Part shown: one piece after another, positions 8,320 to 17,549 of the stretch | Layout: every line of letters begins with the position of its first letter | Numbering within the stretch: position 1 is the stretch's first letter | NCBI RefSeq assembly: GCF_947503875.1 | Contig: NZ_CANNFH010000007.1 | Coordinates: 116,811 to 180,810 of the forward strand | DNA length: 64,000 nt | Direction: 5' to 3' | Source of the DNA: an uncultured Polaribacter sp. | GTDB taxonomy: Bacteria > Bacteroidota > Bacteroidia > Flavobacteriales > Flavobacteriaceae | Notes under the pieces: generated by a model | What the model saw: the letters and a program-made list of their open reading frames with translations, nothing else | The model's database searches: none | Told to the model about the DNA's origin: nothing | Program-made: the position numbers and the translations under genes

Positions 8320-9075
8320 CTAAGACAACTTTGCTGTTTCTTTACTTTTAGAATTCGCTATTACAGATAAAACAATATACAAAATAATTATTAGCGGTAT
8401 TGAAGCATATTTTGTGGTCACAATTAATAAAATTGAAGCCAATAAGAAAATATATTTAATCCAATTATTTTTAATGGAATACTCTTTAAATTTTAGAGAA
8501 AATAAAGGGATTTCTGCATTCATTACAAAAGTTAAACACAACGTAATACAAATTAAAACGTATTTATTTTGCAATAAAATTTCTACAAAGTATAAATCGG
8601 TTTGCATTTTAATTAAAGGTAAAGAAATTATAAACAAACTCATGGCAGGCGTTGGTAAACCTATAAAAGAATCAGTTTGCCTAGTATCTATATTAAATTT
8701 AGCAAGCCTGTAACAAGCGCCTAAAGTTAACAATAAACCTAAAAATTGTATGGGTGCAAACTGAAGTCCATATTCAGTTATTGTTTCAATTTCTTCAAAA
8801 GAACCTTCAAAAGTATTTAAAGCCAACAATTGAAACATAATTATACCAGGTACAACACCACTAGTAACCACATCTGCTAACGAATCTAGTTGTTTTCCCA
8901 ACTCGCCAGAAACGCCTAATAAACGCGCCGCAAAACCATCAAAAAAATCTAATAAAATTCCTAACACTACAAATAAAGCAGCCATGTCAAACGCCTTTTC
9001 TACGGCATAAATTGTAGCAATAATACCACAGAAAAGATTACCAAGCGTAATTAAATTGGGGATGTGTTTTTTCAT
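8320..9075 (-). CDS. pssA: CDP-diacylglycerol-serine O-phosphatidyltransferase
   Basis: A 251-residue membrane enzyme making phosphatidylserine from CDP-diacylglycerol and serine. The CDP-alcohol phosphotransferase motif is complete: DFFDGFAARLLGVSGELGKQ, with Asp43, Asp46, Gly47, Ala50-Arg51, Gly60, Asp64 and Asp68 in the correct spacing. Six or more hydrophobic segments follow the pattern of the PssA subclass II. It converges on lptB and diverges from the hydrolase gene at 9179. Confidence 0.93.
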   Translation of the reverse strand: MKKHIPNLITLGNLFCGIIATIYAVEKAFDMAALFVVLGILLDFFDGFAARLLGVSGELGKQLDSLADVVTSGVVPGIIMFQLLALNTFEGSFEEIETITEYGLQFAPIQFLGLLLTLGACYRLAKFNIDTRQTDSFIGLPTPAMSLFIISLPLIKMQTDLYFVEILLQNKYVLICITLCLTFVMNAEIPLFSLKFKEYSIKNNWIKYIFLLASILLIVTTKYASIPLIIILYIVLSVIANSKSKETAKLS

Positions 9076-9178
9076 TTAGTTTCTAGTAAAGCGCTAAAGT
9101 AAGCAATCCTATTTTGAAGTTTTTTAAAATCTTTCTTTTTTTATGTACTTTTAATAAATTTAGCAAACTAAATGTAAT

Positions 9179-10153
9179 ATGCCAATTATAAAATCTACCT
9201 TCTCACCTACTTTACCTTTTAAAAACGGACATTTCAATACCATGTATCGTCCTCTTTTTAGGAAAGATACTTGCAAATATCAAAGAAAAAGAATTACAAC
9301 TTGGGACAAAGATTTTATAGATTTAGATTTTTCTTTTCAAAATTCTAAAACCTTAGTAGTACTTATACATGGTTTAGAAGGCAGCTCACAATCTACATAC
9401 ATTACAGCAACAAGTAATTATTTAAATGCTAAAAAAATAGACACGGTTTGTTTTAACCTAAGAAGCTGCAGTGGCCAGGATAATTTACTTTTAGCAACCT
9501 ATCATACTGGGAAAACTGATGATGTGCATTTTGTTGTAAACCATCTGCTACAAAATTATGCTTATGAAAATGTGATACTTGTTGGATTTAGCTTGGGTGG
9601 CAATTTAACTTTAAAATATCTTGGGGAATATCAACAACAATTAAACGAGCGTATTAAAGGTGGTATTGCCATTTCTGTGCCTGTAGATATTGCCTCTGCC
9701 GAATTGGAATTGGATAAATTAAAAAATAAATTGTACGTTGAATTGTTTTTTAAAACCATGAAAAACAAAATCTTAGAGAAGGCATTTAAATTTCCTGAGT
9801 TTCATTTAGACAAAGAAAAACTATTTAAAGCTACTAAATTTAAGCATTTAGAACATTTGTACACTGTACCTGTTTTTGGTTTTAAAAGTCCGGAAGATTA
9901 TTGGCAAAAAGCAAGTTCAAAACCCTATATTCCAAAAATAAAATTGCCTTCACTACTTATAAATGCTAAAGATGATAGCTTTTTGTCTGCTGCATGTTAT
10001 CCTGAAAAAGAAGCCAAACAATCGGATTATTTCTATTTAGAAACTCCAAATTATGGCGGACATTGTGGTTTTATAAGCTCTTTTAAATCTCAAGAAAACA
10101 ATTGGTTAGAACAAAGAATATACAATTTTATTCGAAAAAAAATATTAATTTAA
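9179..10153 (+). CDS. YheT-like alpha/beta hydrolase
   Basis: A 324-residue alpha/beta-hydrolase of the YheT/ABHD1-3 group. The oxyanion motif HGLEGSSQS (about 64), nucleophile elbow GFSLGGN (Ser138), an acid in NAKDDSF (Asp263 or 264) and the base in GGHCGF (His293) form a full catalytic set. The N-terminal segment FKNGHFNTMYRPLFRK is the YheT hallmark. The natural substrate of the family is poorly known; esterase or lipase activity is usual. No signal peptide, so probably cytoplasmic or membrane-peripheral. Confidence 0.88.
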   Translation: MPIIKSTFSPTLPFKNGHFNTMYRPLFRKDTCKYQRKRITTWDKDFIDLDFSFQNSKTLVVLIHGLEGSSQSTYITATSNYLNAKKIDTVCFNLRSCSGQDNLLLATYHTGKTDDVHFVVNHLLQNYAYENVILVGFSLGGNLTLKYLGEYQQQLNERIKGGIAISVPVDIASAELELDKLKNKLYVELFFKTMKNKILEKAFKFPEFHLDKEKLFKATKFKHLEHLYTVPVFGFKSPEDYWQKASSKPYIPKIKLPSLLINAKDDSFLSAACYPEKEAKQSDYFYLETPNYGGHCGFISSFKSQENNWLEQRIYNFIRKKILI

Positions 10154-10235
10154 TTCCTTCCAACAATAAGTTTATAAAACTAGGGTTTATTTTAATAGGA
10201 TTTAAGATATTTGTTATTGTTAAATAGAACATTAT

Positions 10236-11306
10236 TTGAAATTTAAAGCTTTATACATATTCCTTTTTAGCACCATAATTTGCAGTGCACAAGCCTTTAG
10301 AAATTATTCTAACGAATTTTTAAATATTGGGGTAGATGCTGCTGCACTTGGAATGAGCAAAGCAGTAGTAGCCTCTACAAATAATGTAAATGCTATTTAT
10401 TGGAATCCTGCTGGTTTGGTGGGTATAGAAGATTATGAAGGTTCTGTAATGCATGCCTCCTATTTTGCAGGTATTGCTAATTTTAATCATGCTGCTTTTG
10501 CAATGCCAATAGATAAAGAAAGTGCCTTAGGTATTTCTATCATTCGTTTTGGTGTAGATGATATTTTAAATACAACAGAATTAATTGATGCAGAAGGAAA
10601 CATAGATTTTAATAGAATTAGTTTGTTTTCTGCAGCAGATTACGCTTTTAATTTTTCTTATGCTAGAAACCTTATTTTTAAAGACTTAAAATTTGGTATG
10701 AATGCAAAAGTTATCAGAAGAACCATTGGTAATTTTGCTTCTTCTTGGGGTGTTGGTTTTGATGCAGGTATACAGTTTGAAAGAAAAGGTTGGATGTTTG
10801 GACTTATGGTTAGAGATATTACAACCACCTACAATACATGGACAGTTAATGAAAATGAATTTGAAAAAATAAGAAATGCCATTCCTGGCCAAAATCAAGA
10901 GTTACCAGAAACTACAGAAATTACCAAACCTAAGATGCAATTAGGCGCTGCAAAGGTGTTCAGAATTGGTAGATTTATGAATTTACTTACAGAAATTGAT
11001 TTAAATGCGCGCTTTGCAAGAACAAATGATGTAATTTCTACTAATTTTGTAAGTATAGATCCTGCTTTAGGCTTTCAATTAGATTATGAAAATATGGTAT
11101 ATTTAAGAGCTGGAGTTGGTAATTTTCAAAACACAACAGAATTTGACAACAGTACATCTCTCTCTTTACAGCCAAATTTAGGTATTGGCTTTAATTACAA
11201 AGGCATTCAAATAGATTATGCCCTTAGTAATATTGGTAGCGTTGGCAATGCCTTATATTCTAACATATTTTCAGTTACATTTGATTATTCTTTTTTTAGA
11301 CTTTAA
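10236..11306 (+). CDS. PorV/PorQ family outer-membrane beta-barrel protein
   Basis: A 356-residue protein with a signal peptide (cut near ICSAQA, residue 20) and a C-terminus ending in aromatic Phe-Arg-Leu, as in outer-membrane barrels. The stretch FLNIGVDAAALGMSKAVVAS followed by AIYWNPAGL is the hallmark of the PorV/PorQ and UPF0164 group. PorV and PorQ take part in type IX secretion, but many paralogues have no known role and no other T9SS gene is nearby. The start is TTG at 10236; no ATG fits the signal peptide. The DUF4105 gene follows after 16 bases. Confidence 0.8.
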   Translation: MKFKALYIFLFSTIICSAQAFRNYSNEFLNIGVDAAALGMSKAVVASTNNVNAIYWNPAGLVGIEDYEGSVMHASYFAGIANFNHAAFAMPIDKESALGISIIRFGVDDILNTTELIDAEGNIDFNRISLFSAADYAFNFSYARNLIFKDLKFGMNAKVIRRTIGNFASSWGVGFDAGIQFERKGWMFGLMVRDITTTYNTWTVNENEFEKIRNAIPGQNQELPETTEITKPKMQLGAAKVFRIGRFMNLLTEIDLNARFARTNDVISTNFVSIDPALGFQLDYENMVYLRAGVGNFQNTTEFDNSTSLSLQPNLGIGFNYKGIQIDYALSNIGSVGNALYSNIFSVTFDYSFFRL

Positions 11307-11322
11307 AAAACAGTACTAAACA

Positions 11323-12498
11323 ATGACAAAAAAGTACTTTCTTTTATTTTTTAGTATCTTTCTTTTAAACAGTTTTTTTGCACAAATAAAACTTTCTGAA
11401 ACTGCAGAAATCGGTATTATTACTGCAGGTCCTGGCAAAGCTTTGTATGAAAAATTTGGGCACTCTGCCATACGTATTAAAGATCCTGCAATAGGTTTAG
11501 ACGTTATTTACAATTACGGTATTTTCGATTTCAATCAACCCAATTTTTACACCAATTTTGCACAAGGTAAAATGTACTATTTATTGGCGAAATACGACTT
11601 TAAATATTTTTTAAACAGTTATAGACACGATAAACGCTGGGTAAAACAACAAGTTTTAAACGTTAGTCAGAAAGAAAAACAAGCATTTTTTAACTATTTA
11701 GAAAAAAATACTTTAAAAGAAAATGCCACGTATTTGTATGATCCTTTTTTTAACAACTGCGCCACCAAATTAAGAGACATCACCAAAATAGCTTTCCAAA
11801 ATAAAATAGACTTCAACCCTAAAACAATACCAGAAAAACAATCTTTACGGTTTTTAATGAACAAAGAATTACATTGGAATTCTTGGGGTAATTTTGGTAT
11901 CAACCTTATTGCAGGTACAATTTTAGATAAGGAAAGAAAGATAACGGAATATATGTACTTACCAGATTATGTGCATGCATTGTTTAAAGAGGGCAAAATT
12001 TTAGGAAATACAAAAAATCAAAATTTAGTAAAACGAGAGGATGTTCTTTTAGATTACAAAGAAAATACTGAAAGCTTCTCAATTTTTAGTCCCGTTGTAA
12101 TTTTTTCTGCCCTATTTATATTTGTACTATGGACTACCTTCAGAAATAAACAGACGAATCAGCGGAATAAATACTTAGATTTTATACTACTATTTACAAA
12201 CGGCCTCCTTGGCTTTTTTCTATTATATCTATGGCTTTTTTCATCACATATAACAGCACCAAACAATTTTAATATTTTATGGGCATTTGCTCCAAATTTG
12301 TTTATTGCTTTTTTAACCTTGCAAAAAACTCCGAAAAAATGGTTACCATTTTATTTTAAAGGACTTGTAGTTTTACTTGTTTGTGTTGGTTTGCTATGGA
12401 TTTTGAACATTCAAGTTTTCGCCCTCACTAACATTCCTATCTTATTACTAATTTTTGTAAGGTATTTGTACCTATCTAAACATTACTATCCTTTATAA
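11323..12498 (+). CDS. DUF4105 / Lnb-like membrane protein (candidate lipoprotein N-acyltransferase)
   Basis: A 391-residue protein: signal sequence (residues 1-20), a periplasmic domain of about 220 residues, then four or five membrane segments from about residue 245. The periplasmic domain has KFGHSAIRI (His47) and FFNNCATKL (Cys146), a spacing like the NlpC/P60-type transferase core of DUF4105. This domain is the N-terminal part of Lnb, reported as the lipoprotein N-acyltransferase of Bacteroides, and I infer the same role here. Its end overlaps the convergent sugar transferase gene by 13 bases. It is the last core gene before the polysaccharide locus. Confidence 0.72.
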   Translation: MTKKYFLLFFSIFLLNSFFAQIKLSETAEIGIITAGPGKALYEKFGHSAIRIKDPAIGLDVIYNYGIFDFNQPNFYTNFAQGKMYYLLAKYDFKYFLNSYRHDKRWVKQQVLNVSQKEKQAFFNYLEKNTLKENATYLYDPFFNNCATKLRDITKIAFQNKIDFNPKTIPEKQSLRFLMNKELHWNSWGNFGINLIAGTILDKERKITEYMYLPDYVHALFKEGKILGNTKNQNLVKREDVLLDYKENTESFSIFSPVVIFSALFIFVLWTTFRNKQTNQRNKYLDFILLFTNGLLGFFLLYLWLFSSHITAPNNFNILWAFAPNLFIAFLTLQKTPKKWLPFYFKGLVVLLVCVGLLWILNIQVFALTNIPILLLIFVRYLYLSKHYYPL

Positions 12499-13862
12499 AA
12501 TAAAACGATAGTTATGGTTTTCATTAAGATTTTAAAATCTAAAAATGTATTGCGCTCTTTAATGTAGTACAAGTCGTACATCAATTTTGTCTCTTGCTCG
12601 GCAATGGTTTTGGCATAAGGGTAATTTACTTGCGCCCATCCTGTTAATCCTGGCCTAACTACATGTCTTATTGTATAAAACGGAATTTTCTCTTCCAAAT
12701 CCTTTACAAACTCAGGTCTTTCTGGCCTTGGACCAATAATACTCATTTCTCCTTTTAAAATATTAAAAAACTGAGGTACTTCATCTACACGAGTATTTCT
12801 TAAAAATTTTCCAAAGGTGGTTATTCTATTGTCATTTTGTTGTGCCCAAACTGCACCATTACGTTCTGCATTTTGAACCATAGAGCGTAACTTAAATATT
12901 TTAAAACAATTGCCATTCTGCCCTACTCTTGTTTGCGTGTAAAACAAAGGACCTCTATTCCCAAATAAATTACCAATACTAATAAGTGGACTCAAACATA
13001 AAAACACAAAAAGACCAAATACTGCAACTAAGATATCTACAAAGCGCAAACCAAACAAATATAATCTACTGGTATTATTTTTACTAAAATTTAAATATTC
13101 ATAAAAATTAGCAGCTAAATAGTCTTTAGGTACCCTGTTATTAATTTCCTCATAAAAATTAGAGTAACTAACAATATTAATCCCTTTTTTAAAAAAAAGA
13201 ATGAGCTCTTTATTTAAATTATTTATAAAGTCTTTTTCTAAACCTATTCTAGAAATCACCAATTCATTTACTGGCAAACAGTTCAAAGAATCTGATATTT
13301 TTGTAGTTGCTAAGTTTTTAAAACCGGGCACACCTTCTATTTTTTTATCTGTGTAATATGCAATTAAATTATGAATATGGTCTTCATATACTGCACGAAC
13401 CATTTCTTCTATGCGCTCTTTTTTACCTACAAATATTATGGTTTTAAAATATTTTGGCGAAAAAACAAAGGCAATATAAATAAACCTCCAGATAATTACA
13501 GGTACTGTTATGGCCAAGAAAAAATAGACAATTTGTAGACGGTTTGTTGGTAGAACAGGAGAGATATAAGGCGTAAAAATATAAAATACTACCGTAGCAA
13601 AGGTAGTTACCACAATACTTCTAATTACCAAATACCTGTTATTAGAAATCTTTAAATTAAAAAGTTGAAATATTTCTCCAAAAATTAAGTAGTACGCTGC
13701 TAAAAGTAACAGCCAACGAAATATGTATGCATTATAAAAACTAAGATAACTAAACTTAAAGAATTCAAAAGACACGAATAAACCTAAAATAATAGCAAAC
13801 ACATCTATTAGACGTAAAAAAAACTTACGCTCAGAAATGTTAAAATTATATTTTTTATTCAT
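12486..13862 (-). CDS. Undecaprenyl-phosphate sugar phosphotransferase (WcaJ/WbaP-like)
   Basis: A 458-residue initiating enzyme that moves a sugar-1-phosphate onto the lipid carrier at the inner membrane. Four N-terminal membrane segments (about 15-125), a CoA-binding-like domain (FKTIIFVGKKERIEEMV), a fifth membrane segment (about 265-290) and the C-terminal catalytic domain with FKLRSMVQNAERNGAVWAQQ, RITTFGKFLRNTRVDEVPQF and GEMSIIGPRPERPEF. All hallmarks of the polyprenyl glycosylphosphotransferase family are present. As the last gene of the minus-strand locus it is the expected start point of repeat-unit assembly. A 69-base gap separates it from the preceding gene. Confidence 0.92.
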   Translation of the reverse strand: MNKKYNFNISERKFFLRLIDVFAIILGLFVSFEFFKFSYLSFYNAYIFRWLLLLAAYYLIFGEIFQLFNLKISNNRYLVIRSIVVTTFATVVFYIFTPYISPVLPTNRLQIVYFFLAITVPVIIWRFIYIAFVFSPKYFKTIIFVGKKERIEEMVRAVYEDHIHNLIAYYTDKKIEGVPGFKNLATTKISDSLNCLPVNELVISRIGLEKDFINNLNKELILFFKKGINIVSYSNFYEEINNRVPKDYLAANFYEYLNFSKNNTSRLYLFGLRFVDILVAVFGLFVFLCLSPLISIGNLFGNRGPLFYTQTRVGQNGNCFKIFKLRSMVQNAERNGAVWAQQNDNRITTFGKFLRNTRVDEVPQFFNILKGEMSIIGPRPERPEFVKDLEEKIPFYTIRHVVRPGLTGWAQVNYPYAKTIAEQETKLMYDLYYIKERNTFLDFKILMKTITIVLFYKG

Positions 13863-13931
13863 GATAAACCTTTTCTGCTAAAACCTAATTAAAAGGACAC
13901 TTTCCCAAAAATAGGTTAATATGAGGTGGTT

Positions 13932-15143
13932 TTAAAATATTTTTTCATATAAATTACTTAAATAACTATAGCTGTGGTATTTTTTTATGAAATCATAGCC
14001 TTTTAAGCCCAAATCTTTTCTTTCTTTTTCAGTCATTTGATACAGCTTATCTATCCCTTTAACTATAGCATCAGAAGATTCTGGAGCTACTATAATACCA
14101 CAACCAGATAATTCTACTTGATCTTTTATTAATTCTGAAGACACTAAAATAGGTTTTTTAGCAAGCATATAGTCAAAATATTTGTTGTAAGAAACCCCAT
14201 AATGATAAAGTTCAGATTTATACCTACTTACATAACAAACATCAAAATAATATAATATCGCTTGTACTTTAGCTTTACTTACTTTTCTTAAAAAGGTAAT
14301 ATTCTTAGCGTTTTCAACTTTCTTTTTTAAAGATTCTTTCAAGTAACCATCTCCAACTATTACAAAATGTATATTCGTATTTGTTTTCATTACTACTGAA
14401 GCTTGCACAAAAAACTCCATTGCATTTGCTAATCCTATAGTACCCGTATACCCAACAATAAATTTATGTTTAGGTATTAAGTTAACTATTTCTTTTTCTA
14501 AGTTTGTTTTTTCTGCTAAAGATTCATCAAAACCATTAGGGATGTACTTCACATTAACCTTATTTTTAGCTACAGTACTAATATATTCTTTTGTATTTGG
14601 TAATAATGAAACTACTTCATCAGCTTTATTATAGGCATATTTTTCAAAAAAACTTAAAAATTGTATAAACGCGTGCTTTTTTGAATATCCTTTTAAATGT
14701 ATAGGAGTTAAAGGCCACAAATCTCTAACTTCAAAAATTAACTTTACATTTTTATATTTTTTTCTAAAAAACACACCATTTATAATGGGAAACATAGGCA
14801 TTGAAGAAACCAAAATTATATCTGGTTTCTCAATAATAGTTGTATTTAAAAAAAATAATTTTAAGGTAAAAATGAAGTTACTAATAATTTTATAAAATCC
14901 TGTATTGGAATATTTAGGTGTTTTAATCCAATAAAAATCAATACCTTTTTTTATGTTTTCTTTGGTATACCATTTATTAGACAAATTAGGTTGTTTTATA
15001 AACAGATGATTATAAGACCCAGAAATAATTTTAATTTTATACCCTTTTTCTACCCACTTTTTACTTAAAAAAAAATGCCTTTCTCCCCAACCAGACTCTA
15101 AATTTCCTGCCGTTTGATTAATTACCCAAATTACTTTAGCCAT
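13932..15143 (-). CDS. GT4 glycosyltransferase, WbuB-like
   Basis: A 403-residue GT-B protein. The N-terminal domain starts with KVIWVINQTAGNLESGWGER and includes LIFEVRDLWPLTPIHL, both typical of the WbuB group (L-FucNAc transferase in several O-antigens). The C-terminal domain has FIVGYTGTIGLANAMEFF and the donor-site pattern YHYGVSYNKYFDYMLAKKPI. It overlaps the CapK-like gene by eight bases. Together with CapE- and CapF-like enzymes in the same locus it suggests a 6-deoxy-amino sugar in the chain, but the sugar specificity is an inference. Confidence 0.85.
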   Translation of the reverse strand: MAKVIWVINQTAGNLESGWGERHFFLSKKWVEKGYKIKIISGSYNHLFIKQPNLSNKWYTKENIKKGIDFYWIKTPKYSNTGFYKIISNFIFTLKLFFLNTTIIEKPDIILVSSMPMFPIINGVFFRKKYKNVKLIFEVRDLWPLTPIHLKGYSKKHAFIQFLSFFEKYAYNKADEVVSLLPNTKEYISTVAKNKVNVKYIPNGFDESLAEKTNLEKEIVNLIPKHKFIVGYTGTIGLANAMEFFVQASVVMKTNTNIHFVIVGDGYLKESLKKKVENAKNITFLRKVSKAKVQAILYYFDVCYVSRYKSELYHYGVSYNKYFDYMLAKKPILVSSELIKDQVELSGCGIIVAPESSDAIVKGIDKLYQMTEKERKDLGLKGYDFIKKYHSYSYLSNLYEKIF

Positions 15144-16536
15144 TTGTTATGTTATTTATAACGGCTCTAAATTTACCATTTTTGTTTTTCGGAACATCTT
15201 TTAAATAAATAAATTTAACCTCGATATTATCTCCAATTTGATTTTCTAAACGACTTTTAATAATATTTTCAGAAGATTTAGCGTAGGTGTTTTCTACAAC
15301 TAAATTAATACGAAAGTTTTCAATTTCCTCTTGTATAATTTGACCTAACATTAAGCCTTTAATTTCTAAAAATAAACTATGAAACCTATTAATTTCTCGT
15401 CCGTCTTTAGTAAAAACACAATCTTCTATCCTACCATTTATTTCTAAAATAGACGGCATATTTAGTTCTGAAACAGTATTTTGATTTATATTTTTAGTAG
15501 CTCTATCTCCTATTCTATACCTAATTAAAGGCTGATCAAAATTTAATAAGCCAGTTAATAAAACTTCCCCTTCCTTTCCATTTTCTACAGCATTTCCTTG
15601 TTTATCTACTAGCTCTAATACACCTGTATCTGGGCTAAAAAGAAAATCACCAAACCTATTTTGTGATACTAAACCGCAAGCTTCCATTCCACTATAAGTA
15701 TCAAATGTTTTACAACCGTAGACTTTTTCTAAAATCTTTCTCATACTATCAGTCAATTTCTCACTAGAAGTGATTACTGCTTTTAGCTTTGGAATATTAA
15801 TTTTATGCTCTAAAAATAATTTTGCCAAATAGTAATTACTCATTGCATACCCTACCATGTATTCAACTTTATTATCTATAATACCTTTTGCATAATTAGC
15901 CACTGTTTTATTGTTAATGTGATAAGCAGAAAAATAAGTTTGTTGTTCGGCTTTATTTATTCTGAAATATGGCGGTTTGGATTTAGTATCTCCAATTACT
16001 TTTCTTCCACCTATCATTCCTCTTGGTGTTTCCGCAGAAACTCCTGCCCAATTTAAAACCCTTGCCTCATAGGCAGCAAACCATTTTTGATGTGTTTTTT
16101 TAGAAAAATAAATACTTACTGGTGTTCCTGTACTTCCACTACTAAAAAGAAATTTCCCTTTCTCTTTTTCTTTTTCTTTTGATAATAATGTTGTTGTACC
16201 AAACTTTCTCAAGTCTTCCTTTTCTAAATAAGGCAAATTAGGTAAATCGGAAAGTTTAAAATTTGTAAAATCTTCTAAACTAAAACCAGCTTTGCTATAT
16301 TTATCGTGATAAAAAGGAACATTTTTAAAGGCATTAATTAATAATTTTCTAAGTTCTTTTTCTTGATAATTTTCCCATTCTAAATGGGTAAAACTTTCAC
16401 GCTCTTTAAATTTTAGTACTTCTCTTTTAAAAGTAGCTCCAAGTCTTCTGTTTTTCCAATAAAAACCATACATAGTAATGGCAAAATTTTGCAATTGCAT
16501 TGGTAAACCATGATACATTTTATTTAAAAAGTTCAT
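15136..16536 (-). CDS. CapK / phenylacetate-CoA-ligase-like adenylating protein
   Basis: About 466 residues from the preferred start. The ORF track starts at 16557, but the ATG at 16536 overlaps the upstream stop codon in a TAATG arrangement and gives the N-terminus MNFLNKMYHGLPMQLQNF normal for this family. ANL-superfamily motifs: FLFSSGSTGTPVSIYFSKK (phosphate loop), DTYSGMEACG and LIRYRIGDRA. In polysaccharide loci such CapK-type enzymes are thought to activate an acyl or amino acid group for attachment to a sugar; the substrate is unknown. Flanked by glycosyltransferase genes with overlaps on both sides. Confidence 0.85.
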   Translation of the reverse strand: MNFLNKMYHGLPMQLQNFAITMYGFYWKNRRLGATFKREVLKFKERESFTHLEWENYQEKELRKLLINAFKNVPFYHDKYSKAGFSLEDFTNFKLSDLPNLPYLEKEDLRKFGTTTLLSKEKEKEKGKFLFSSGSTGTPVSIYFSKKTHQKWFAAYEARVLNWAGVSAETPRGMIGGRKVIGDTKSKPPYFRINKAEQQTYFSAYHINNKTVANYAKGIIDNKVEYMVGYAMSNYYLAKLFLEHKINIPKLKAVITSSEKLTDSMRKILEKVYGCKTFDTYSGMEACGLVSQNRFGDFLFSPDTGVLELVDKQGNAVENGKEGEVLLTGLLNFDQPLIRYRIGDRATKNINQNTVSELNMPSILEINGRIEDCVFTKDGREINRFHSLFLEIKGLMLGQIIQEEIENFRINLVVENTYAKSSENIIKSRLENQIGDNIEVKFIYLKDVPKNKNGKFRAVINNITNG

Positions 16537-17549
16537 TATTTTAAGATTTCTTTCCAAGTATTTATAATTATACTACTATCAAAGGTTTCTACCTTTTGCC
16601 TTGCTTTAAATGGTATATTTTTAAATTCTCCTTCCAAAATTCTAACGATGGCTAAAGTCATCTCTTTGTAATTTTCTGGTGCAACCAATAGTGCATCTTT
16701 TTTATCTTCCAATAAATAAGGAATACCTCCAACATTTGTACTTACAACTGGTAATCCTAATGCCATAGCCTCCATAACACTAATTGGAGTATTGTCAAAA
16801 TTGGTGGTGTTTATAAAAACATCATAGTCAGCTGCTTTTTTATGCCATGCCTCTTTTATAAGAACTCCTGTAAACACTACCTTATCCTTTAAATTATATT
16901 TTTCTACTAAATTCAAACAATTTTCATAGGTCCCATCTACAATTGGGCCAACCATACATAATGTTGCCTTCGGATATTCTTGCAGTAAAGTATGCAAAAC
17001 TTCTATAGCCATTGTTGGGTTATATATTTTTTTAAACGCCCTTACCCATAATAATTTTGGCTGTATATTTTCTCGCTTTTTAAATGTATAGTTTTCAATC
17101 TCAATAATGTTTGGAATAAATTTTACCTGATACCCTTGTTTTTCAAATGCCGATTTTAAATAATGAGATGGCGCAATATTGTAATATGCATTATCAAATA
17201 TTAATTTAGAAAAGAAAGTACTTTTTTTTATTCTGTTTGGCAAATTACCTCCATGCAATATGGGTATGTATTTTATATTGCATAATCTTGCCATTTGCGA
17301 AGTACACAAAGCATAGTAAAAATTAGTGCTGCTAAACGTATCTATTAAAATATAGCTTACTTTTTTTCTATACTTTAAAACGGCAAAACACATCTCTAAA
17401 AGTCTAATTATTCTATTGCTTTTGTCAGAACTAATAAAAATAGGATATCCCTCTTCTTTCAACAAATTACTTAATAACGTAAGTGTGGAATTGTATTTTG
17501 TCTTTTGGGTAAGATTATTTCCAATATAAAGCAAATTAGGCCTCTTCAT
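16536..17549 (-). CDS. GT4 glycosyltransferase
   Basis: A 337-residue GT-B protein. N-terminal Rossmann-type half with LLYIGNNLTQKTKYNST; C-terminal half with PKLLWVRAFKKIYNPTMA, a VFTGVLIKEAWHKKAADYDV segment and the donor-binding stretch NTPISVMEAMALGLPVVSTNVGG, where the Glu of ExxxxxxP is clear. Retaining GT4 enzymes of this type use a nucleotide sugar and a lipid-linked acceptor at the cytoplasmic face. It overlaps the membrane protein upstream by 14 bases and the CapK gene by one base. Sugar specificity cannot be told. Confidence 0.85.
   Translation of the reverse strand: MKRPNLLYIGNNLTQKTKYNSTLTLLSNLLKEEGYPIFISSDKSNRIIRLLEMCFAVLKYRKKVSYILIDTFSSTNFYYALCTSQMARLCNIKYIPILHGGNLPNRIKKSTFFSKLIFDNAYYNIAPSHYLKSAFEKQGYQVKFIPNIIEIENYTFKKRENIQPKLLWVRAFKKIYNPTMAIEVLHTLLQEYPKATLCMVGPIVDGTYENCLNLVEKYNLKDKVVFTGVLIKEAWHKKAADYDVFINTTNFDNTPISVMEAMALGLPVVSTNVGGIPYLLEDKKDALLVAPENYKEMTLAIVRILEGEFKNIPFKARQKVETFDSSIIINTWKEILK

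Noticed and set aside
8414-8713. Plus-strand ORF of 99 residues inside pssA
   Set aside because: Antisense to a gene with a complete catalytic motif; no promoter or start signal.
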